Shown here piece by piece: positions 16,802 to 31,021 of a DNA stretch of 64,000 bases. The DNA is taken from assembly GCA_003170135.1 (NCBI GenBank), contig PMZR01000068.1:19842-83841 (forward strand). Direction: 5' to 3'. The notes under the pieces are model-generated. The model was not told the DNA's origin and made no database searches. It worked only from the letters and a program-made list of their open reading frames with translations. This DNA is from Acidobacteriota bacterium. GTDB taxonomy: Bacteria > Acidobacteriota > Vicinamibacteria > Vicinamibacterales > Fen-181. The translations under genes were made by a program, and so were the position numbers. Numbering within the stretch: position 1 is the stretch's first letter; each line of letters begins with the position of its first letter.

Positions 16802-17434
16802 ATGAGACTGTTCGACGTCAGCGTGCGGCTGTCCGAGACGACGCCGACCTTCCCGGGCAACCCGCCGTTCAGGTGCGAGCCCGTCAAGCGAACGGCGCGA
16901 GGCGACAGCGCGAACGTGACGGCGCTCCACCTGGGCACGCACACGGGTACCCACGTGGACGCGCCGCGGCATTTCTTCGACGCGGGGCCAGGCGTCGACG
17001 CGCTGTCGCTGGACGTGCTGGTCGGCCCGGCGCGAGTCGTCGAGATTCCCGGTCCCCGCCGCGGCATCGGAGCGCAGGACTTCGCCGCGGTGGATCTGAG
17101 CGGCGACACGCGCGTGCTGCTCAAGACCGGCAACTCCGCCTTGTGGACATCTGGGGAGTTCCAGCCGGACTTCGCCTTCCTCGACGAGAGCGGCGCGCGG
17201 GCGCTCCTCGCGTACGGCGTCCGGCTGGTTGGCATCGACTACCTGTCGATCGAGCAGTTCAGGAAACCGGGCGCGCCCGTGCACCATCTGCTGCTCGAGC
17301 GCGGGGTGGTCATCGTCGAGGGACTGAACCTCGGCGCGGTGCCGGCCGGCACCTACGACATGTACTGTCTCCCGCTCGACATCGCAGGCGCCGACGGCGC
17401 CCCGGCACGCGTCGTGCTGCGGGAGTTGAGCTAA
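16802..17434 (+). CDS. Cyclase/kynurenine formamidase-family metal hydrolase
   Basis: 210 residues. The metal-binding signature HLGTHTGTHVDAPRHF (residues 43-58) contains HxGTHxDxPxHF, the defining motif of the cyclase/KynB superfamily (PF04199). The family hydrolyses N-formylkynurenine and other amides, or opens cyclic substrates. A second conserved block, GVRLVGIDYLSIEQF (near 140), and the C-terminal EGLNLGAVPAGTYDMYCLPL match too. Length is normal. No tryptophan-catabolism genes lie nearby, so KynB itself is only one possibility. It ends 10 nt before glgC and may be transcribed with it from the extended -10 promoter upstream. Confidence 0.85.
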   Translation: MRLFDVSVRLSETTPTFPGNPPFRCEPVKRTARGDSANVTALHLGTHTGTHVDAPRHFFDAGPGVDALSLDVLVGPARVVEIPGPRRGIGAQDFAAVDLSGDTRVLLKTGNSALWTSGEFQPDFAFLDESGARALLAYGVRLVGIDYLSIEQFRKPGAPVHHLLLERGVVIVEGLNLGAVPAGTYDMYCLPLDIAGADGAPARVVLRELS

Positions 17435-17444
17435 TGCACGCCTT

Positions 17445-18743
17445 ATGAGCCTCGTCGACGATGCCCTCGTGATCGTGCTCGCCGGGGGCGCCGGCGAGCG
17501 CCTCTATCCGCTGACGAAGGAGCGCGCCAAGCCGGCCGTGTACTTCGGCGGCCCGTACCGCATCATCGACTTCGTCCTCAGCAACTGCATCAACTCCGGC
17601 CTCCGGCGTGTGTTCATCGCGACGCAGTACAAGTCGCTCTCGCTCAACCGTCACATCCGCATGGGCTGGAGCGTCGTCTCCGAGGAGATGGGCGAGTTCA
17701 TCGAGATCCTGCCGCCGCAGAAACGCGTCGGCGAGCACTGGTATCTCGGCACCGCCGACGCGGTCTACCAGAACCTGTACTCGATCGTGCGGGAGAACCC
17801 GCGGCACGTGATCGTGCTGGCCGGCGACCACGTGTACAAGATGGACTACGCCAAGATGCTGCGGGCGCACGAAGACCGCCAGGCGGCGGTCACCATCGCG
17901 ACGATCGAGATGCCGAAAGGCGAATCGCGGCGCTTCGGCATCATGCAGGTGGACGAGAGCGAGCGGGTCATCGGCTTCCAGGAGAAGCCCGAGAGCCCGA
18001 TCACGGTGCCCGGGTCGCCGGACCTGGTGCTCGCGTCGATGGGGATCTACATCTTCGACATCGAGGTGCTCGTCCGCGCGCTCGAGGCCGACGCCGCGCG
18101 CCCGACCACCCACGATTTCGGCAAGGACATCATCCCGTCGGTGATCCGGGACACGGCCGTCTATTCCTACCGGTTCTACGACGAGAACAAGAAGGCCTCG
18201 AAGTACTGGCGCGACATCGGGACGCTGGACGCCTACTTCGACGCGAACATGGACCTGGTGCAGGTCAACCCCGAGTTCAACCTGTACGACCCGGAGTGGC
18301 TCCTGCGCACGTACCAGATGCAGGCGCCGCCGGCCAAGTTCGTCTTCGCCGAGCAGGACCGGCGCTGCGGCCAGGCCCTCGATTCGATCATTTCCGCCGG
18401 CTGCATCGTCTCGGGCAGCACCATCTCGGGCAGCGTGCTGTGCCCCAACGTGCGGGTGCACAGCTTCTGCCACATCGAGCAGAGCATCCTGATGCCCGGG
18501 GTCCGCGTCGGCCGCCACGCGCGGATCCGGCGCGCCATCATCGACCGCGACGTGTTCATCCCGCGCGGCGCGCTGATCGGCTACAACCCGGAGGAAGACG
18601 TCCGCCGGCACACCGTTTCGGATCAGGGCGTGACGGTGGTGACGGTCGACGACCAGCCGCTCATCGGTCCGATCGACGAGGAGGCGCTGCGGCTCGAGGC
18701 CGAGGCGGATCGTCGTGGGGCCGACGTCGCCACGCTCGACTGA
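17445..18743 (+). CDS. glgC: Glucose-1-phosphate adenylyltransferase (ADP-glucose pyrophosphorylase)
   Basis: Makes ADP-glucose from ATP and glucose-1-phosphate, the committed step of bacterial glycogen synthesis. 432 residues. The nucleotide-binding loop is LAGGAGERLYPLTKERAKPAV (near residue 13); substrate-site blocks are YLGTADAVYQN, VIVLAGDHVYKMDY, FQEKP and KYWRDIGTLDAY. A C-terminal left-handed beta-helix (about 300-400) carries allosteric control. Length fits the family (about 420-450). The ATG overlaps no neighbour. Enolase follows 33 nt later on the same strand, so central carbon flux genes are grouped. No glgA or glgB is in the window. Confidence 0.95.
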   Translation: MSLVDDALVIVLAGGAGERLYPLTKERAKPAVYFGGPYRIIDFVLSNCINSGLRRVFIATQYKSLSLNRHIRMGWSVVSEEMGEFIEILPPQKRVGEHWYLGTADAVYQNLYSIVRENPRHVIVLAGDHVYKMDYAKMLRAHEDRQAAVTIATIEMPKGESRRFGIMQVDESERVIGFQEKPESPITVPGSPDLVLASMGIYIFDIEVLVRALEADAARPTTHDFGKDIIPSVIRDTAVYSYRFYDENKKASKYWRDIGTLDAYFDANMDLVQVNPEFNLYDPEWLLRTYQMQAPPAKFVFAEQDRRCGQALDSIISAGCIVSGSTISGSVLCPNVRVHSFCHIEQSILMPGVRVGRHARIRRAIIDRDVFIPRGALIGYNPEEDVRRHTVSDQGVTVVTVDDQPLIGPIDEEALRLEAEADRRGADVATLD

Positions 18744-20199
<1,456 letters not shown>

Positions 20200-20205
20200 C
20201 TCGCG

Positions 20206-20487
20206 CTACACCTCTTCTTTTGTTTCGTCGGCCGCAATCCGGAGCGACCGCAGGAAGCGGCGGTCGCTCGCGCTGACCTCGAACAGCGGCGCCACCGCCG
20301 CCAGCGCTTCCGCCTGCTCGGCGGCCGGCCGGTTGATGAACCCGACCACGGCATCGAGCGACACCTTCATTTCGAAGCCTGCCGCGCGCGCCCTGGACCG
20401 ACAGGCGGCAACCCGCGGGTCCGTGGCAGCAGCGGCCGCAATGGCCTCGGCGAGCTCGCGCGCAAATCGCTTGGTGATGTCGTCCAT
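20206..20487 (-). CDS. Small conserved-looking protein of unknown function
   Basis: 93 residues, cytoplasmic, helical and Ala-rich, with no metal or nucleotide motif. The N-terminus is MDDITKRFARELAEAIAAAAA; the middle (RARAAGFEMKVSLDAVVGFINR) and end (SDRRFLRSLRIAADETKEEV) look like a compact helical domain. A good ribosome site (GGGAGGCGAG, 8 nt before the ATG) supports it as real, as does its position convergent to enolase with a repeat array between. I do not recognise a family. Confidence 0.7.
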   Translation of the reverse strand: MDDITKRFARELAEAIAAAAATDPRVAACRSRARAAGFEMKVSLDAVVGFINRPAAEQAEALAAVAPLFEVSASDRRFLRSLRIAADETKEEV

Positions 20488-20536
20488 ACTGCTCGCCTCC
20501 CCCGAAAGGCCACCCGGTCGAACCGGGCCGCATTTA

Positions 20537-20567
20537 GGGCCCCGCCACAGCCTGGCCGCCGGGGCCC
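20537..20567. other. GC-rich hairpin in the 20488-20746 intergenic region
   Basis: GGGCCCCG and CGGGGCCC (8-bp perfect stem, 15-nt loop) lie upstream of the small gene on the minus strand and upstream of the mutase on the plus strand. There is no U tract. I see nothing else in this 259-bp region except the mutase -10 box. Confidence 0.4.
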
Positions 20568-20730
20568 GCTCGTTGAAGTTCGCACCCGCCTACACGACCG
20601 GCTGCAACGACTTCAGACGTCAAGTTGTAAAACTGGAGAAAGGAAGGATCAGGGGCTGACGAATTCTACGTGCCTGAACAATCGGATGTCAAGACGCGCC
20701 GGCGCGGGCGGAAGACGCCGACGCGTGCGA

Positions 20731-20736
20731 TAGAAT
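20731..20736 (+). promoter_or_regulatory. -10 box 10 nt before the mutase start
   Basis: TAGAAT ends 10 nt before the ATG at 20747. If used, the transcript starts within a few bases of the initiation codon and is leaderless. It argues against the in-frame ATG at 20735, which overlaps the box. Confidence 0.4.
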
Positions 20737-20746
20737 GGGCTGCATC

Positions 20747-22357
<1,611 letters not shown>

Positions 22358-22368
22358 CGGACCTCACC

Positions 22369-23442
22369 ATGCCGGACCAGCCGATGCCGCCCGCGATGGA
22401 GCCCGGCCAATCGTCACCCGACGTGCTGCTCGAGGTGCGGCGGCTGAGCACCGTGTTCGCGGTCGCCCACCGCACGGTGCGCGCGGTGGACGACGTCAGT
22501 TTCACGGTGCACCGCGGCGAAACGCTGGCGCTGGTCGGCGAGTCGGGCAGCGGCAAGTCGGTCACCGCGCTCTCGATCATGCGGCTCGTCGCGCCGCCGG
22601 GCCGCATCGTCTCGGGCAGCATCGCCTTCGAGGGGTGCGACCTGCTGGCGCTCCCGGAGCGCCGGATGCAGGCGGTGCGCGGTGCGCGCATCGCGCTCGT
22701 CTTCCAGGAGCCGCTGTCCGCGCTGAACCCGGTCTTTACGGTCGGGGATCAGATCGCCGAAGCGGTGCTCGTGCACAAACAGGCCTCCCGGCGCGAGGCC
22801 CGGACGCGGGCCGTCGCCCTGCTCGACGCCGTTCGCATTCCCGATCCCGCCGGAACCGCGCGCGCCTACCCGCACCAGCTGTCGGGCGGCATGCGACAGC
22901 GCGTCCTCATCGCGATGGCGCTCTGCTGCCGCCCGGCGCTCGTCATCGCGGACGAACCGACCACGGCGCTCGACGTCACCATCCAGGCGGAGATCCTCGA
23001 CCTGTTGCGCGAGATGAAAGCCGCCTACCAGCTGTCACTTCTGCTCATCACGCACGATCTCGGCGTCGTGGCGGAGATGGCAGACCGCGTGCTGGTGATG
23101 TACGCGGGACGGATCGTCGAGGAGGCGCCGATCCACACCGTGTTCGCCGCGCCGGCGCACCCCTACACGCAGGGGCTGCTGGCGTCGGTGCGCGGCCACA
23201 CCGAGGGTCGGCACCTTCCCGGGATCGACGGCACCGTGCCCGACCTGGCGGCGCTTCCGCCCGGGTGCGCGTTCAGTCCGCGATGCCCGAGCCGCATCCC
23301 GCGCTGCGAACGCGAGGCGCCGGAAGAATCGCGGCTCGGAGCCGGCCAGGCCGTGCGCTGCCACCTGTATCCGCCCGGCGGTTCCTCGCCGACCTCGACC
23401 ATTCTCCAGCGGCCATCGGATTCCGGACCGGAGGATCGATGA
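22369..23442 (+). CDS. OppD/DppD-type peptide ABC transporter ATPase
   Basis: 357-residue cytoplasmic ATPase of a dipeptide/oligopeptide importer. Walker A GESGSGKS (residues 57-64), Q-loop [17 protein letters not shown] signature LSGGMRQRV, Walker [13 protein letters not shown] and H-loop [17 protein letters not shown]. The OppD-specific C-terminal cysteine cluster ([15 protein letters not shown]...CH) can hold an iron-sulfur centre in this subfamily. The ATG at 22369 follows the mutase stop closely. The stop overlaps the next start (ATGA), so the two ATPases are coupled. No permease or solute-binding gene is present in the window. Confidence 0.9.
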   Translation: MPDQPMPPAMEPGQSSPDVLLEVRRLSTVFAVAHRTVRAVDDVSFTVHRGETLALVGESGSGKSVTALSIMRLVAPPGRIVSGSIAFEGCDLLALPERRMQAVRGARIALVFQEPLSALNPVFTVGDQIAEAVLVHKQASRREARTRAVALLDAVRIPDPAGTARAYPHQLSGGMRQRVLIAMALCCRPALVIADEPTTALDVTIQAEILDLLREMKAAYQLSLLLITHDLGVVAEMADRVLVMYAGRIVEEAPIHTVFAAPAHPYTQGLLASVRGHTEGRHLPGIDGTVPDLAALPPGCAFSPRCPSRIPRCEREAPEESRLGAGQAVRCHLYPPGGSSPTSTILQRPSDSGPEDR

Positions 23443-24320
23443 GCCCGCTCGTCGACGTGCGCAACCTGGTGAAGGAGTTCCCGGCGCGCGGCGCCCGCTG
23501 GCCTAGCGACGCGCGAATCCGCGCCGTCGATGACGTGAGCTTCGCCATCGAGGAAGGCGAAACGTTTGGCCTGGTCGGCGAATCGGGATCCGGCAAGACG
23601 ACGACGGGACGCTGCATCCTGCGGCTGGTGACGCCAACATCCGGCGACGTGCGTTTCCGCGGGGAAGACGTGCTGGCCGCCTCGCCGTCGCGACTGCGCG
23701 AGCTGCGGCGCCAGATGCAGATCGTCTTCCAGGATCCGTATTCGTCGCTGAACCCGCGCATGCGGGTGGGCGCGATCGTCGAAGAGCCGCTCGTGATTCA
23801 CGGCGTGGGCAACCGCGCGGCGAGGCGCGCGCGCGTCGAGGACCTGTTCCGCCTGGTCGGCCTCGATCGCGGATCGATGCGGCAGTATCCGCACGAGTTC
23901 AGCGGCGGCCAGCGGCAACGCATCGGCCTGGCGCGCGCCCTGGCCCTGAACCCCTCGTTCATCGTCGCCGACGAGCCGGTATCGGCGCTCGACGTCTCCG
24001 TGCAGGCGCAGGTCGTCAACCTGCTGATGGACCTGCAGCGGGAACTCGGCCTCACCTACCTGTTCATCGCGCACGATTTGCGGTTGGTCGAGAAGATCTG
24101 TGATCGCGTGGCCGTGATGTATCGCGGCCGGATCGTCGAGTTGGGCGCGACCGGTGCGATCTTTGCCGCGCCGTCCCACCCCTACACGCAGGCGCTTCTG
24201 TCTGCGGTCCCGGTGCCCGACCCGGATCGGCGCCGCGCCAGGCTCATCCTCGCATCCACCGGCGTCAACTCGCACGCGCCACTGCGTGAAATCGCAAGCG
24301 GCCACTGGGCAGCGATCTAA
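23439..24320 (+). CDS. OppF/DppF-type peptide ABC transporter ATPase
   Basis: 293-residue partner of the preceding ATPase. Walker A GESGSGKT (47-54), [12 protein letters not shown] (typical OppF Q-loop), signature [15 protein letters not shown], Walker [17 protein letters not shown] and H-loop [17 protein letters not shown]. The C-terminal region ([21 protein letters not shown]) is the OppF/DppF family extension, cut shorter than usual (about 320-330 residues), without the final Cys-rich motif. The start overlaps the upstream stop by 4 nt. It is convergent with the LolD/MacB-type ATPase, 21 nt away, with no strong terminator between. Confidence 0.9.
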   Translation: MSPLVDVRNLVKEFPARGARWPSDARIRAVDDVSFAIEEGETFGLVGESGSGKTTTGRCILRLVTPTSGDVRFRGEDVLAASPSRLRELRRQMQIVFQDPYSSLNPRMRVGAIVEEPLVIHGVGNRAARRARVEDLFRLVGLDRGSMRQYPHEFSGGQRQRIGLARALALNPSFIVADEPVSALDVSVQAQVVNLLMDLQRELGLTYLFIAHDLRLVEKICDRVAVMYRGRIVELGATGAIFAAPSHPYTQALLSAVPVPDPDRRRARLILASTGVNSHAPLREIASGHWAAI

Positions 24321-24341
24321 AGGAAGGACGGGACTCCCGGA

Positions 24342-25028
24342 TTACGCGGCGCGGCGCACGTCGTCCGAGATCTGGCCGTCGCGGATATGGACGACGCGGT
24401 GTGCATGCGCCGCGATGTCCGCTTCATGCGTCACGAGGACGATGGTGTTGCCCGTCTCGTGCAGCCGGGCGAACAGCGCCATGATCTCGTTGCCGGTCTT
24501 GCTGTCGAGGTTTCCGGTCGGCTCGTCGGCGAGGAGAATCGACGGATTGTTGACCAGCGCGCGCGCGACCGCGACACGCTGCCGCTGGCCGCCCGACAAC
24601 TGGTTGGGACGATGGGACATGCGGTCGGCCAGCTCGACGCGGCCGAGCGCCTGCTGGGCGCGGTTCAACCGCTCCTTGGCGGGCACGCCGGCGTAGACCA
24701 GCGGCAACTCCACGTTGTGCAGCGCCGTGGCGCGCGGCAGCAGGTTGAACGTCTGGAAGACGAACCCGATTTCCTGGTTCCGGATGCGGGCCAGTTCGTC
24801 GTCGTTCATCTGGCTCACCTGCTTGTCGTTGAGCAGGTACCCGCCCTTGGACGGCGTGTCCAGGCAGCCGATCAGGTTCATGAGCGTCGATTTGCCGGAC
24901 CCGGACGGTCCCATGATCGCCACGTATTCGCCCCGTTCGATCTTGAGCGACACGCCGCGAAGCGCGTGGATCTCCTCCGATCCCATCACGTAGGTCTTCC
25001 ACAGGTCCTGGGTCTCAATCAGCGCCAT
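24342..25028 (-). CDS. LolD/MacB-type ABC transporter ATPase
   Basis: 228-residue ATPase of the FtsE/LolD/MacB branch that powers lipoprotein release, macrolide export or envelope mechanotransmission. Walker [10 protein letters not shown] (40-48), Q-loop [21 protein letters not shown], signature [15 protein letters not shown], Walker [17 protein letters not shown] and H-loop [14 protein letters not shown]. LPRxTAxxNVELPL and NLDSKTGxEIM are typical of MacB-like ATPases. Length is normal. No FtsX-like permease neighbours it here; the partner may be elsewhere. It is preceded by a 216-bp non-coding stretch in which I see only a weak TTGACC-like -35. Confidence 0.9.
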   Translation of the reverse strand: MALIETQDLWKTYVMGSEEIHALRGVSLKIERGEYVAIMGPSGSGKSTLMNLIGCLDTPSKGGYLLNDKQVSQMNDDELARIRNQEIGFVFQTFNLLPRATALHNVELPLVYAGVPAKERLNRAQQALGRVELADRMSHRPNQLSGGQRQRVAVARALVNNPSILLADEPTGNLDSKTGNEIMALFARLHETGNTIVLVTHEADIAAHAHRVVHIRDGQISDDVRRAA

Positions 25029-25244
25029 GTTGTCACTCGGTTTCCTGGGTCCCGGGCACGAGAGCTCGGGGCTCGATGATGGGGCGCGTGCAGCCCACGG
25101 TCAATACATACGAAGACAGCCCGGCGGCGGTTCCGGCGGAGCCCCTGCTATTCAGACGATAACCGCGGATGTCCGGCCGGTCGGCAGCGGGGCCCGATCC
25201 GGGACGTGCCTGCGCCATTCTACGGGATCTGCACGGCCGGCGCC

Positions 25245-26033
25245 TCACGCCTCCTGCAAACGCCTGGCAATCGTCCGGACCGCCGGGTGCGCATTGGTCG
25301 GAATCCACACGCGCCAGTCGCGGACGTCGATCGGAACGATGGTGATGCGGCGGCCCGGGTCGGCCAGTTGCCGGTTGGATGCGACGGCCGCGGCGATTTC
25401 GCTCTGCGCGGCGACGTCGGCGGCGAGCACGAACACCGACACGTCCGCCTTCCGGACCGCGTTGGCGCGTACCGCCTGCGCCCAGACTTCGTGGACCGCC
25501 TCGCGATCGAGCCGCGAGACGAACTTGGCCAGCAGCCACGGCCGCGATCCCGCCCGGCCGAACCGGTGCGACTTCGCCAGGCAGCCGAGATCGAAGTCGG
25601 ATGTCGCCATGCGCTCGCTCGCCGGAAACGCCTGGTCGAAGAGCTGCGCCATGCGACAAAGTGCCGCGCGCTTGACCAGCGCATCGCGCCCGTCGCGAAC
25701 CGATTCAAACGAGGCCTCGCTTCTCTCGGCGGGCGGCGGCGTGGACGGAGGCGGCGCAGCGGGCTCGCTCGGAGCCGGCCGGTTTGGCCGGTCCGACTCG
25801 GGGTGTTCGGCGAGCAGCGATTGGTCGTACTCGGCGCGGCTGGCGGGATCGACCAGCGTCTTGTAGGCGGTGGTGAGATCGGCCGAACGGACCTGGGCCA
25901 GTTCCTGGAATTCGGCGCCGAGGTGCTGCACCTTGTCCGGGTGATAGCGCGCGATGATCTGGCGGAACGCCTGCCGGATCTCGGCAGCCGACGCGTCGGG
26001 CGCCACCTCGAGCAGCTCGTAGTGCGTCTTCAC
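25245..26033 (-). CDS. DnaJ-domain protein with unknown C-terminal domain
   Basis: 262 residues. The N-terminal J domain (residues 1-70: THYELLEVAPDASAAEIRQAFRQI to AYKTLVDPASRAEYD) has the HPD motif (YHPDKV), so it can stimulate a DnaK-type ATPase. A Pro/Ser-rich linker (about 80-110) leads to a C-terminal domain of about 150 residues without a recognisable family; it contains DVSVFVLAADVAAQSE and ITIVPIDVRDW. I use a GTG at 26033 with GAGGG before it, because upstream codons read as Arg/Ser-rich shadow of the pilus ATPase gene. It lies 16 nt after that gene and probably belongs to the pilus transcription unit. Confidence 0.78.
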   Translation of the reverse strand: MKTHYELLEVAPDASAAEIRQAFRQIIARYHPDKVQHLGAEFQELAQVRSADLTTAYKTLVDPASRAEYDQSLLAEHPESDRPNRPAPSEPAAPPPSTPPPAERSEASFESVRDGRDALVKRAALCRMAQLFDQAFPASERMATSDFDLGCLAKSHRFGRAGSRPWLLAKFVSRLDREAVHEVWAQAVRANAVRKADVSVFVLAADVAAQSEIAAAVASNRQLADPGRRITIVPIDVRDWRVWIPTNAHPAVRTIARRLQEA

Positions 26034-26049
26034 GATCCCTCGATGGGCA

Positions 26050-28038
26050 TCAGGGGTTGGACTTCTTGAACTCGGCGATCTTGCCCGAGGGGAGCTGGTG
26101 CCTCCCGAGCTCGCGCTGCCTGCCCTTGCGCCTACCCGGTTGAGCATGCGACGCGCAGTAGGGGCAGTAGTTCCAGCCGGGCTGCAGTCCCCGGCCGCAG
26201 GTCGCGCACCCGCCGCCCAGCCGGCGGCCGCACTGCGGGCAGGCGATGAACTCCATGCCCACCGCGGCGCCGCACCCGGGACACAGCGTGCGTATCTCGC
26301 GCACCTCGGTAATGACCCGCAGGAGTTCGTCGGGCGTGGTCACGCCGGTCTTGACCTTCGCCAGGCCGTCCTCGCCGAGACTGATCATGCCGCCCTGTAT
26401 CGCCGCATCCCGCACGGCGTCCTCGGGCGCCCGCTGGGCGATGAGCCGCCGCAGCTTCGATCCGACGCGCATCACCTCGTAGAGCCCGACGCGGCCGCGA
26501 TAGCCAGTGTAGTTGCACTGCTCGCAGCCGGCGGCGTGGTAGAAGGGGATGGCGGAAGCGTCGGCTTCGCTCATGTTCAGCGCGCGCAAGGTGTCGGCCG
26601 ACGGCGTATACAGCTGCCGGCAGGCCGGGCAGAGCCGGCGCACCAGCCGCTGCGCGACAATGCCGATCATGGCCGACGCGATCACGTACGGCTCGATCCC
26701 GATGTCCACCAGCCGCGTCACCGCCGATGGCGCGTCGTCGGTGTGCAGCGTCGAGAGGACCAGGTGGCCCGTCTGCGACGCCTGCATCGCGATGCGGGCC
26801 GTCTCCTGGTCGCGGATCTCGCCGATGAGGATGACGTCGGGGTCCTGCCGCAGGATCGAGCGCAGCGAGCTCGCGAAGTTCAGGCGGATCTTCTCGTTGA
26901 CCTGCGTCTGGTTGATGCCGGGCATCTGGTACTCGATCGGATCCTCGATCGTGACGATGTTGCTGCGTTCCGACTGGACGGTCTTCAGCGCCGCGGCGAG
27001 CGTCGTCGTCTTGCCGCTGCCGGTCGGCCCCACCACGAGGATCATGCCGTGCTGGTGCTTCAGGAAACGCCGCAGGTCCTCGAGCGACGCGGACGACAGG
27101 CCGAGTTCGTCGAGCGCCGGCACGCCCTTGCGGTGATCGAGGACGCGCAGGACGATCTTCTCGCCGAACAGCGTGCGCAACGTCGAGGCGCGGAAATCGA
27201 CCTGGGTGTCCTCGTCGGTCGTCACGCGAATACGGCCGTCCTGCGGCAGCCGCTTCTCCGCGATGTCCATGCCCGACATGATCTTCAGCCGCGCGATCAG
27301 CCCTTCGTGGACCCACTTGGGCAGGTCCATCACTTCCTTGAGCAGGCCGTCCAGGCGCTGGCGCACCACCACGGTCTTCTCGAGCGGCTCGACGTGCACG
27401 TCGCTCGCCCGGCTGCGGATGGCGCTCTTCACGATCAGATCCACCAGGTCGACGATGGGCGCTGCTTCCCCGCCTTCCTTGGGCGCTTCCGCCGTGTCGA
27501 AGGCCGGCTCCTGCCGCATGAGGCCCGCAACCGGGCCATCCACTGCCTGGGCCGGACCAGCCGCCGCCGCGCGCGTCGACGCCGGGACCGACGAGGTGGA
27601 ACGCACGATCGCGTTGTCGGGATAGTGCCGGTTGATCGCCTCGACGATCTCGGTCTGCGTCGCGATGACCTGCTTGATGCGGTACCCGGTCTTGAATTCG
27701 AGGTCCTGCACGAGGCTGAACAGCAGCGGGTCCGCCATCGCCAGCGTCAGCACGTTCTTCTCGAGCCCCACGGCGATGCAGACGCGCTTGAGCGCGATGT
27801 CCTTCGGGACGAGGACGACCGCCGCCTGGTCCGGCGGGTTGTCCGCGAGGTTCAGGTGCGGGAATCCAAGCTGGTAGGCCAGCGCCTTGGCGATCTGCTT
27901 CTCGGTGGTCAGCTTCATCCGGACGAGCACGGCGCCCAGGCGTTCGCCCGTGCGCTTGTGTTCGGCCAGCGCTTCCTGCAGTTCGTCTTCGGTGATCAGC
28001 CCCGCCTGGATCAGGCACTCGCCCAGTTTTTTCCGCAT
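26050..28038 (-). CDS. PilB/GspE/MshE-type pilus assembly ATPase with C-terminal zinc ribbons
   Basis: 662-residue secretion/pilus extension ATPase. The N-terminal MshEN-type domain (1-150: GECLIQAGLITEDELQEALAEHK) often binds c-di-GMP. The core has Walker A VGPTGSGKTTT, Asp box TIEDPIEYQMPGINQTQVN, Walker B RQDPDVILIGEIRDQETA and His box STLHTDDA. The metal-binding CPAC...CEQC site follows as in PilB. The last 70 residues add two further zinc ribbons (CPGCG/CPQCG and CATCG/CPYC), unusual for this family. The start at ATG 28038 matches MRKKLGE. The locus around it provides the secretin, AAA ATPase and minor components; an inner-membrane platform (PilC/MshG) gene is missing. Confidence 0.93.
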   Translation of the reverse strand: MRKKLGECLIQAGLITEDELQEALAEHKRTGERLGAVLVRMKLTTEKQIAKALAYQLGFPHLNLADNPPDQAAVVLVPKDIALKRVCIAVGLEKNVLTLAMADPLLFSLVQDLEFKTGYRIKQVIATQTEIVEAINRHYPDNAIVRSTSSVPASTRAAAAGPAQAVDGPVAGLMRQEPAFDTAEAPKEGGEAAPIVDLVDLIVKSAIRSRASDVHVEPLEKTVVVRQRLDGLLKEVMDLPKWVHEGLIARLKIMSGMDIAEKRLPQDGRIRVTTDEDTQVDFRASTLRTLFGEKIVLRVLDHRKGVPALDELGLSSASLEDLRRFLKHQHGMILVVGPTGSGKTTTLAAALKTVQSERSNIVTIEDPIEYQMPGINQTQVNEKIRLNFASSLRSILRQDPDVILIGEIRDQETARIAMQASQTGHLVLSTLHTDDAPSAVTRLVDIGIEPYVIASAMIGIVAQRLVRRLCPACRQLYTPSADTLRALNMSEADASAIPFYHAAGCEQCNYTGYRGRVGLYEVMRVGSKLRRLIAQRAPEDAVRDAAIQGGMISLGEDGLAKVKTGVTTPDELLRVITEVREIRTLCPGCGAAVGMEFIACPQCGRRLGGGCATCGRGLQPGWNYCPYCASHAQPGRRKGRQRELGRHQLPSGKIAEFKKSNP

Positions 28039-28101
28039 CGTCGAACACCTTCCCGCCCGCGAGTTTCGTCCGGCGCGTCGCGCCCGCGATCGCACCGTCG
28101 C

Positions 28102-29511
<1,410 letters not shown>

Positions 29512-29529
29512 GCGTTCCGTTCTCGTACC

Positions 29530-31020
29530 TCAGTGCCTGCCAACCAACGTGGCGACGCCGTCCGCCGCCCACTCCGCCCGCAATGCGGCCCCGGAGGATT
29601 CCGCCGGCACCGGGTCCGCCGCGAGCGGCAGCCGGATCGTGAACGTCGTGCCGGCCTCCCGGTCGCTTTCGACGTCGATGCGGCCCCCGTGCGCGGTCAC
29701 GATCTGCCGCGCGATGGCCAGGCCCAGACCCGTGCCCGCCGCCTTCGTCGTGTAGAAGGGCACGAAGAGTTCCTGCATCTGCTCCGGCCGAATGAAGGAC
29801 CCCGTGTTGTGCACCCGCACCGTGGCGTCGGGGCCCGAGACCGTCGTCGAGACCGTCACCGCGCCGCCTTGCGGCGTCGCCTGCACCGCGTTGGCCAGGA
29901 CGTTGGTCAACGCCTGGCCGAGGCGGGCCGCGCTGCCCAGCGCGATCGGCGGCAGCGGCGAGTCCATCGTGGAGATCGTCACCGCCCGTCCGCCCAGGCC
30001 CAGGCGCGCGAACGTGACGGCGTCGCCGGCCACGCGGTTCAGATCGATCCGCTCCGACGAGGGGGCGCCTGGCGACGAATAGAGCAGCAGATCCTCGACG
30101 AGGCGGTCCAGCCGGCCGATCGCCTCGAGCATCGTCTGCACGTAGCGACGCCGCGGGTCGTCGTCCTGGAAGTCACGCCCGAGCAGTTCCGCGAGCCCCT
30201 GCAGCGAGGCCAGCGGATTGCGCAACTCGTGCGCGACGCCCGCCGTCAGCGTGCCGAGCGAGACCAGGTGGTCCGCCTGCTGCAGCCGCGCGCGCAGCCG
30301 CCGGATCTCGGTCAGGTCCTTGAACGCGATCATGACCCCGATCGTCGCCGTGTCGTCAAACGCCCGGGGCCGCAGGTACGACACGGTGACGTCGATGCGC
30401 ATCGGGCGCCCGTCTTTCGCCGCGACCACCACGTCGTCCATCGCGACGGGTTCGCGCCGGGCGATGGCGGCTTCCATCGCCGCCAGCGCGTGGCGGCTCG
30501 CGGCGGCCGGCGCGAAGATCGCGCTGAACCGCCGGCCCACCAGTTCGTCTTCGCGGTACCCGAGCACGACTTCGGCGGCCGGACTCGACCCGATGATGAC
30601 CCCGTCGGCGTTCACCGTGATGACGGCGCCCGTCATGGCCTGGAAGATGTACCGGCTCACCGCTTCGACGGCGTCGTTGAACGCGCCCGCCACGCGGTCC
30701 ACCTCGGAGGTCGACCTCAGATCGAGCGCGCCCCGCAGGTCACCCGACGCCATCGCCTCGAGCCGATCGAAGACCTGGCCCAACGGCGCCGCCACGCCCA
30801 GCGCAAGCGCGAACCCGAGCACGCCGGCGATCGCGGCGACCACCGCGATCTCGATGGCGAGGCCGCCGAGCGCCTGGTGCACCGCCGGACCGGTCAGGCC
30901 ATACAGCAGGTAGGCGCGCGCCGTCATCTTCTGCACGAAGAAGCCGGTGGCCGCGACCAGCACACCCATGGTCGCGGGCAGCAGCACCAGCAGCTTCAGG
31001 CGTGTGACCCGGACATCCAC
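29530..31020 (-). CDS. PilS-like membrane histidine kinase
   Basis: 496 residues. Two TM helices (about 10-30 and 53-77) enclose a short periplasmic loop; HAMP (78-128), PAS (128-240), HisKA with VAHELRNPLASLQ (His264) and HATPase_c with NVLANAVQAT and GTGLGLAIA follow. The short extracytoplasmic loop and PAS fit kinases that sense membrane or intracellular cues, as PilS senses pilin. The ATG overlaps the end of the PilO/P-like gene with essentially no spacing, placing the kinase inside the structural operon. Its partner is the downstream sigma-54 regulator. Confidence 0.9.
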   Translation of the reverse strand: MDVRVTRLKLLVLLPATMGVLVAATGFFVQKMTARAYLLYGLTGPAVHQALGGLAIEIAVVAAIAGVLGFALALGVAAPLGQVFDRLEAMASGDLRGALDLRSTSEVDRVAGAFNDAVEAVSRYIFQAMTGAVITVNADGVIIGSSPAAEVVLGYREDELVGRRFSAIFAPAAASRHALAAMEAAIARREPVAMDDVVVAAKDGRPMRIDVTVSYLRPRAFDDTATIGVMIAFKDLTEIRRLRARLQQADHLVSLGTLTAGVAHELRNPLASLQGLAELLGRDFQDDDPRRRYVQTMLEAIGRLDRLVEDLLLYSSPGAPSSERIDLNRVAGDAVTFARLGLGGRAVTISTMDSPLPPIALGSAARLGQALTNVLANAVQATPQGGAVTVSTTVSGPDATVRVHNTGSFIRPEQMQELFVPFYTTKAAGTGLGLAIARQIVTAHGGRIDVESDREAGTTFTIRLPLAADPVPAESSGAALRAEWAADGVATLVGRH

Positions 31021-31021
31021 G

